In this document: positions 4,646-6,583 of the stretch, piece after piece | Layout: each line of letters begins with the position of its first letter | Numbering within the stretch: the first letter of the stretch is position 1 | Assembly: GCA_905373555.1 (NCBI GenBank) | Contig: CAJPTP010000059.1 | Span: 1-6,583 of the forward strand | Source of the DNA: an uncultured Francisella sp. | GTDB lineage: Bacteria; Pseudomonadota; Gammaproteobacteria; Burkholderiales; Neisseriaceae | Length of the DNA stretch: 6,583 bases | Reading direction: 5' to 3' | The notes under the pieces: generated by a model | What the model saw: only the letters and a program-made list of their open reading frames with translations | Database searches by the model: none | What the model was told of the DNA's origin: nothing | Made by a program: the position numbers and the translations under genes

Positions 4646-6583
4646 ATGGATATCCTGGGCAACCCCTTCAACGTTCTGTCGGCCAGCCCGTTCGACTCGC
4701 GCGCGACGATCAAGGCGTCGTTCGACGCTTTGAGCCTGAAGGTCGATCAAAATTGCCTCCAAGAGGCGCAGTCGGCGCTCACGAACCCCAGAAAGAGATT
4801 GGCCGCGGAGTTGTCTTGGCTGCCCGGGGTCGACCCGCGGCTTTACCCCGAATTGCTGAAAAAAACGCAACTGTCCTCCCGGGAGCTCTTGGACGAAACC
4901 GACCTGCCGCCGCTGGCGCGCGCCAACCTGCTCACCTCCGCCCTGCAAGGGATGATCCAGCGCGATGCGCCCAACGTTGCGCTGTGGGTTTTGCAAATCG
5001 CGCGCGCTTTCGAAAGAATCGACGCGAAGGCGTTGCTCGAAACCGTCAACGAAGGGCGGAGGGCCGCCCGGTTTGCCCTCGTTTCGGATCAGGCCCTCAT
5101 CGAAGACGAGCTGCGCGAGAAACGGGGGTATTTCCGCCAAGCCGTGTACGCCGAGCTGAAAAAACTCTCGACTTTTCCGGAGATCTCCTTTGCGCTGGCC
5201 CGCGCCGCGGAAGCCTCCAGCGACAGCGGCAGGATACAGGGCCTCGTTTTGCTCGACGATTTGGTCGACTCGTACGAGGTTGACGCCCAGAAATTTCTCG
5301 ACAAGGAGGAAAAAGCCGTCAAGACTCTTGTCGAGCGGCTGCGCGCGAGCGCTCGGCGGCTGATCGATCCGGGGCCGCAGCCGACCGGCCCGGATCTGCA
5401 GCCGATCGTGAACGAGCTGATCTCCGCTTTGAAGCAATGGGATTTCTACGCCCAGCCGATCCAAGTCAGCGCCCGAAGCCGAGGGCTCGGGCATCCCGCC
5501 AGCGTCGCTCTGGGCAAGTTCGTCCGCAGCATCGCCGTGGACTTGAACCACACCTACGCCAAATACGATCTTTCCATGCAGTTGACGCAGGCGCTGCAAA
5601 CGGTGTTCGCCGAGGTCGAGGAGGTGGCGGAGCTAACGGCCGAAGACGCCAAAGCTCTGTCCGAGATTGAAAGAAAGCGGAAGCGGCAAAACGCGCAAAA
5701 AACGTCTTCCCGAACGAACAACACATCTTCCCGAACGCAAAGCACGTCTTCCCGAACGCAAAGCGCGTCTTCCCGAACGCAAAGCGCGTCTTCCCGGACG
5801 CAAAGCGCATCTTCCCGAACGCAAAACGCATCTTCCCGGACGCAAAGCACGTCTTCTTGGACGCAAAACACGCCTTCCTGGACGCAAAACACGTCTTTCC
5901 GGACGCAAGACGCCTCCTCGGGATTCTTTAACATTGTCGCCAAATTATTTTGGCTAACTTTTGCCGCCGTGCTCTTTCACGACTGCTTTGGCTCGCCAAC
6001 CCCGACCGGCGGCAAGAGCGTGCGAGACGAGCCGCGATACTTTTCGCCCTATGTTGCCTCGAGCGACGACAGCGACAGCGACAGCGACAGCGAAAACGAA
6101 AGCGAAAGCGACTCGGATCTTGACGAGAGCGACGACGAAAGCCCTAGCCGGACAGGCCCAAGCCCCGCAACCAACTCTCCTTTTCCCCTTTATTTCGACG
6201 CCAAGCCGAACTTGGCCGCGGAGCCGACATTCACGCGGCCCCCGATCGGTTCAAACAACTTGCTGTCCGCTTCCCAGGTTCGTTGGTGCTTAAGGGAGAA
6301 CATTCGCCTGAAGGCGAAAAGGAACGTGATTGAAACCTCGGAAGGAATCGACGAATTCAACCACGACGTGCGCGATTACAACGCTCGCTGCAGCAGATTC
6401 AGATGCCAACTTTCCGATGAACTTCAAGCCATAGGTGATGTCAAGAAAAAAAGGCTGTCATTCCAAAACGACAGCATTCGCGAAACCCTACTGCAGGAGC
6501 AACGCCGCAAAAACGAAGAATCCATGCGCGAAATGGAGCTTAGGCGGCAAGAATTGATCCGCCGATCGCAAGAAAACCTGAGC
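4646..6583 (+). CDS. Membrane-anchored J-like partner protein with heptapeptide repeats (3' partial)
   Basis: I read one frame with no stop for 646 codons, running off the window. ATG 4646 is the first ATG after an in-frame TGA at 4640; the preceding GAG is a weak ribosome binding site. Order: residues 6-61 (NPFNVL ... EAQSALTNPRKRLAAELSWLPG) resemble J-like modules, with the helix III-IV pattern A-x-x-x-L-x-x-P-x-x-R but no HPD. About 62-340 is charged and helical. Residues 340-352 are basic. Residues 353-422 are ten heptads of [TA]SSRTQ[SN] type. About 427-449 is one hydrophobic segment (FFNIVAKLFWLTFAAVLF). Residues 473-499 are Asp/Ser/Glu-rich. About 540-590 holds WCLRENIRL, FN (571-572), DYNARC (577-582), Cys548, Cys582 and Cys587. 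A charged helical tail follows. The basic N-side and acidic C-side of the membrane segment suggest N-in, C-out. It starts 19 bases after the AAA+ gene and probably docks that machinery at the membrane. The J-like call is tentative. Confidence 0.85.
   Translation, partial: MDILGNPFNVLSASPFDSRATIKASFDALSLKVDQNCLQEAQSALTNPRKRLAAELSWLPGVDPRLYPELLKKTQLSSRELLDETDLPPLARANLLTSALQGMIQRDAPNVALWVLQIARAFERIDAKALLETVNEGRRAARFALVSDQALIEDELREKRGYFRQAVYAELKKLSTFPEISFALARAAEASSDSGRIQGLVLLDDLVDSYEVDAQKFLDKEEKAVKTLVERLRASARRLIDPGPQPTGPDLQPIVNELISALKQWDFYAQPIQVSARSRGLGHPASVALGKFVRSIAVDLNHTYAKYDLSMQLTQALQTVFAEVEEVAELTAEDAKALSEIERKRKRQNAQKTSSRTNNTSSRTQSTSSRTQSASSRTQSASSRTQSASSRTQNASSRTQSTSSWTQNTPSWTQNTSFRTQDASSGFFNIVAKLFWLTFAAVLFHDCFGSPTPTGGKSVRDEPRYFSPYVASSDDSDSDSDSENESESDSDLDESDDESPSRTGPSPATNSPFPLYFDAKPNLAAEPTFTRPPIGSNNLLSASQVRWCLRENIRLKAKRNVIETSEGIDEFNHDVRDYNARCSRFRCQLSDELQAIGDVKKKRLSFQNDSIRETLLQEQRRKNEESMREMELRRQELIRRSQENLS
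5702..5911 (+). repeat. Tandem repeat: ten 21-base units encoding a heptapeptide
   Basis: Ten consecutive 21-base units, consensus close to ACGTCTTCCCGAACGCAAAG plus C, encode [TA]SSRTQ[SN]. Units 3 to 7 are nearly identical; units 1 and 8-10 have drifted (Arg to Trp twice, Ser to Pro and Ser to Phe once each). A partial eleventh unit (A-S-S-G) continues to 5923. Because 21 is a multiple of three, gain or loss of units keeps the frame. The product is a Ser/Thr/Arg/Gln-rich, likely disordered spacer just before the membrane segment. Confidence 0.95.
6068..6109 (+). repeat. Hexanucleotide microsatellite encoding Asp/Glu-Ser repeats
   Basis: Four exact GACAGC units (6068-6091) are followed by GAAAAC GAAAGC GAAAGC (6092-6109). 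The encoded run of D-S and E-S dipeptides forms the core of an acidic linker (residues 473-499) on the far side of the predicted membrane segment. The unit is six bases, so length change keeps the frame. Confidence 0.85.

Noticed and set aside
3751..4713. A 320-codon open frame on the minus strand
   Set aside because: It is antisense to the Walker A, Walker B and arginine-finger region of the AAA+ gene; no domain is seen and no room exists for a separate gene.
4505..5599. A 364-codon open frame on the minus strand
   Set aside because: It is antisense to the J-like gene, whose plus frame continues for 646 codons and fits the operon; no motif is seen in the antisense translation.
5702..5923. 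CRISPR-like array
   Set aside because: The units are contiguous 21-base tandem repeats with no spacers and lie inside a coding frame.
5466..5957. Several repetitive open frames on both strands over the 21-base repeats (such as a CVREDAL-type repeat on the minus strand)
   Set aside because: A stop-free 21-base unit gives long repetitive frames in many registers. Only the plus frame starting at 4646 continues into sensible sequence on both sides.

Overview
The window is about 60% G+C and tightly packed. It reads entirely on the + strand as part of one operon, and no minus-strand gene is convincing. The style (high GC, several genes in a tight co-directional run, a membrane-anchored last protein with acidic residues on its far side) suggests a Gram-negative, proteobacterium-like genome. 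There is no rRNA, tRNA or other taxonomic marker, so this is a weak inference.

Layout: (1) 2-493, the 3' part of a gene whose C-terminal half looks like a GrpE-type nucleotide exchange factor, preceded by an Ala/Asp/Glu/Pro-rich tail with a 34-residue direct repeat. (2) 494-658, a 165-base spacer with a GC-rich hairpin and a second inverted repeat, ending in a good ribosome binding site. (3) 659-3154, an 831-residue Hsp70 (DnaK/HscC-like) with a complete ATPase domain and an extra beta-rich segment of roughly 95 residues between the ATPase and substrate-binding domains. (4) 3157-4626, a 489-residue AAA+ ATPase with a unique N-terminal domain, starting 2 bases after the Hsp70 stop. (5) 4646 to beyond the window end, one uninterrupted frame of at least 646 codons. 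It has a degenerate J-like N-terminus without HPD, a helical middle, ten copies of a 21-base (7-residue) tandem repeat, one transmembrane segment, an Asp/Ser-rich stretch, a Cys-containing domain with a DYN-x-RC motif and a charged helical tail.

Taken together the genes look like a self-contained, membrane-linked chaperone/remodelling module: Hsp70, a candidate exchange factor, a candidate J-like partner anchored in the membrane and a classical-type AAA+ ATPase. Each piece resembles known families. The substrate and biological purpose (protein quality control at the membrane, stress, or a conflict/defence role) cannot be read from the sequence. The most unusual points are the domain inserted at the Hsp70 linker, the missing HPD in the J-like partner, and the repeat-plus-membrane architecture of the last protein.
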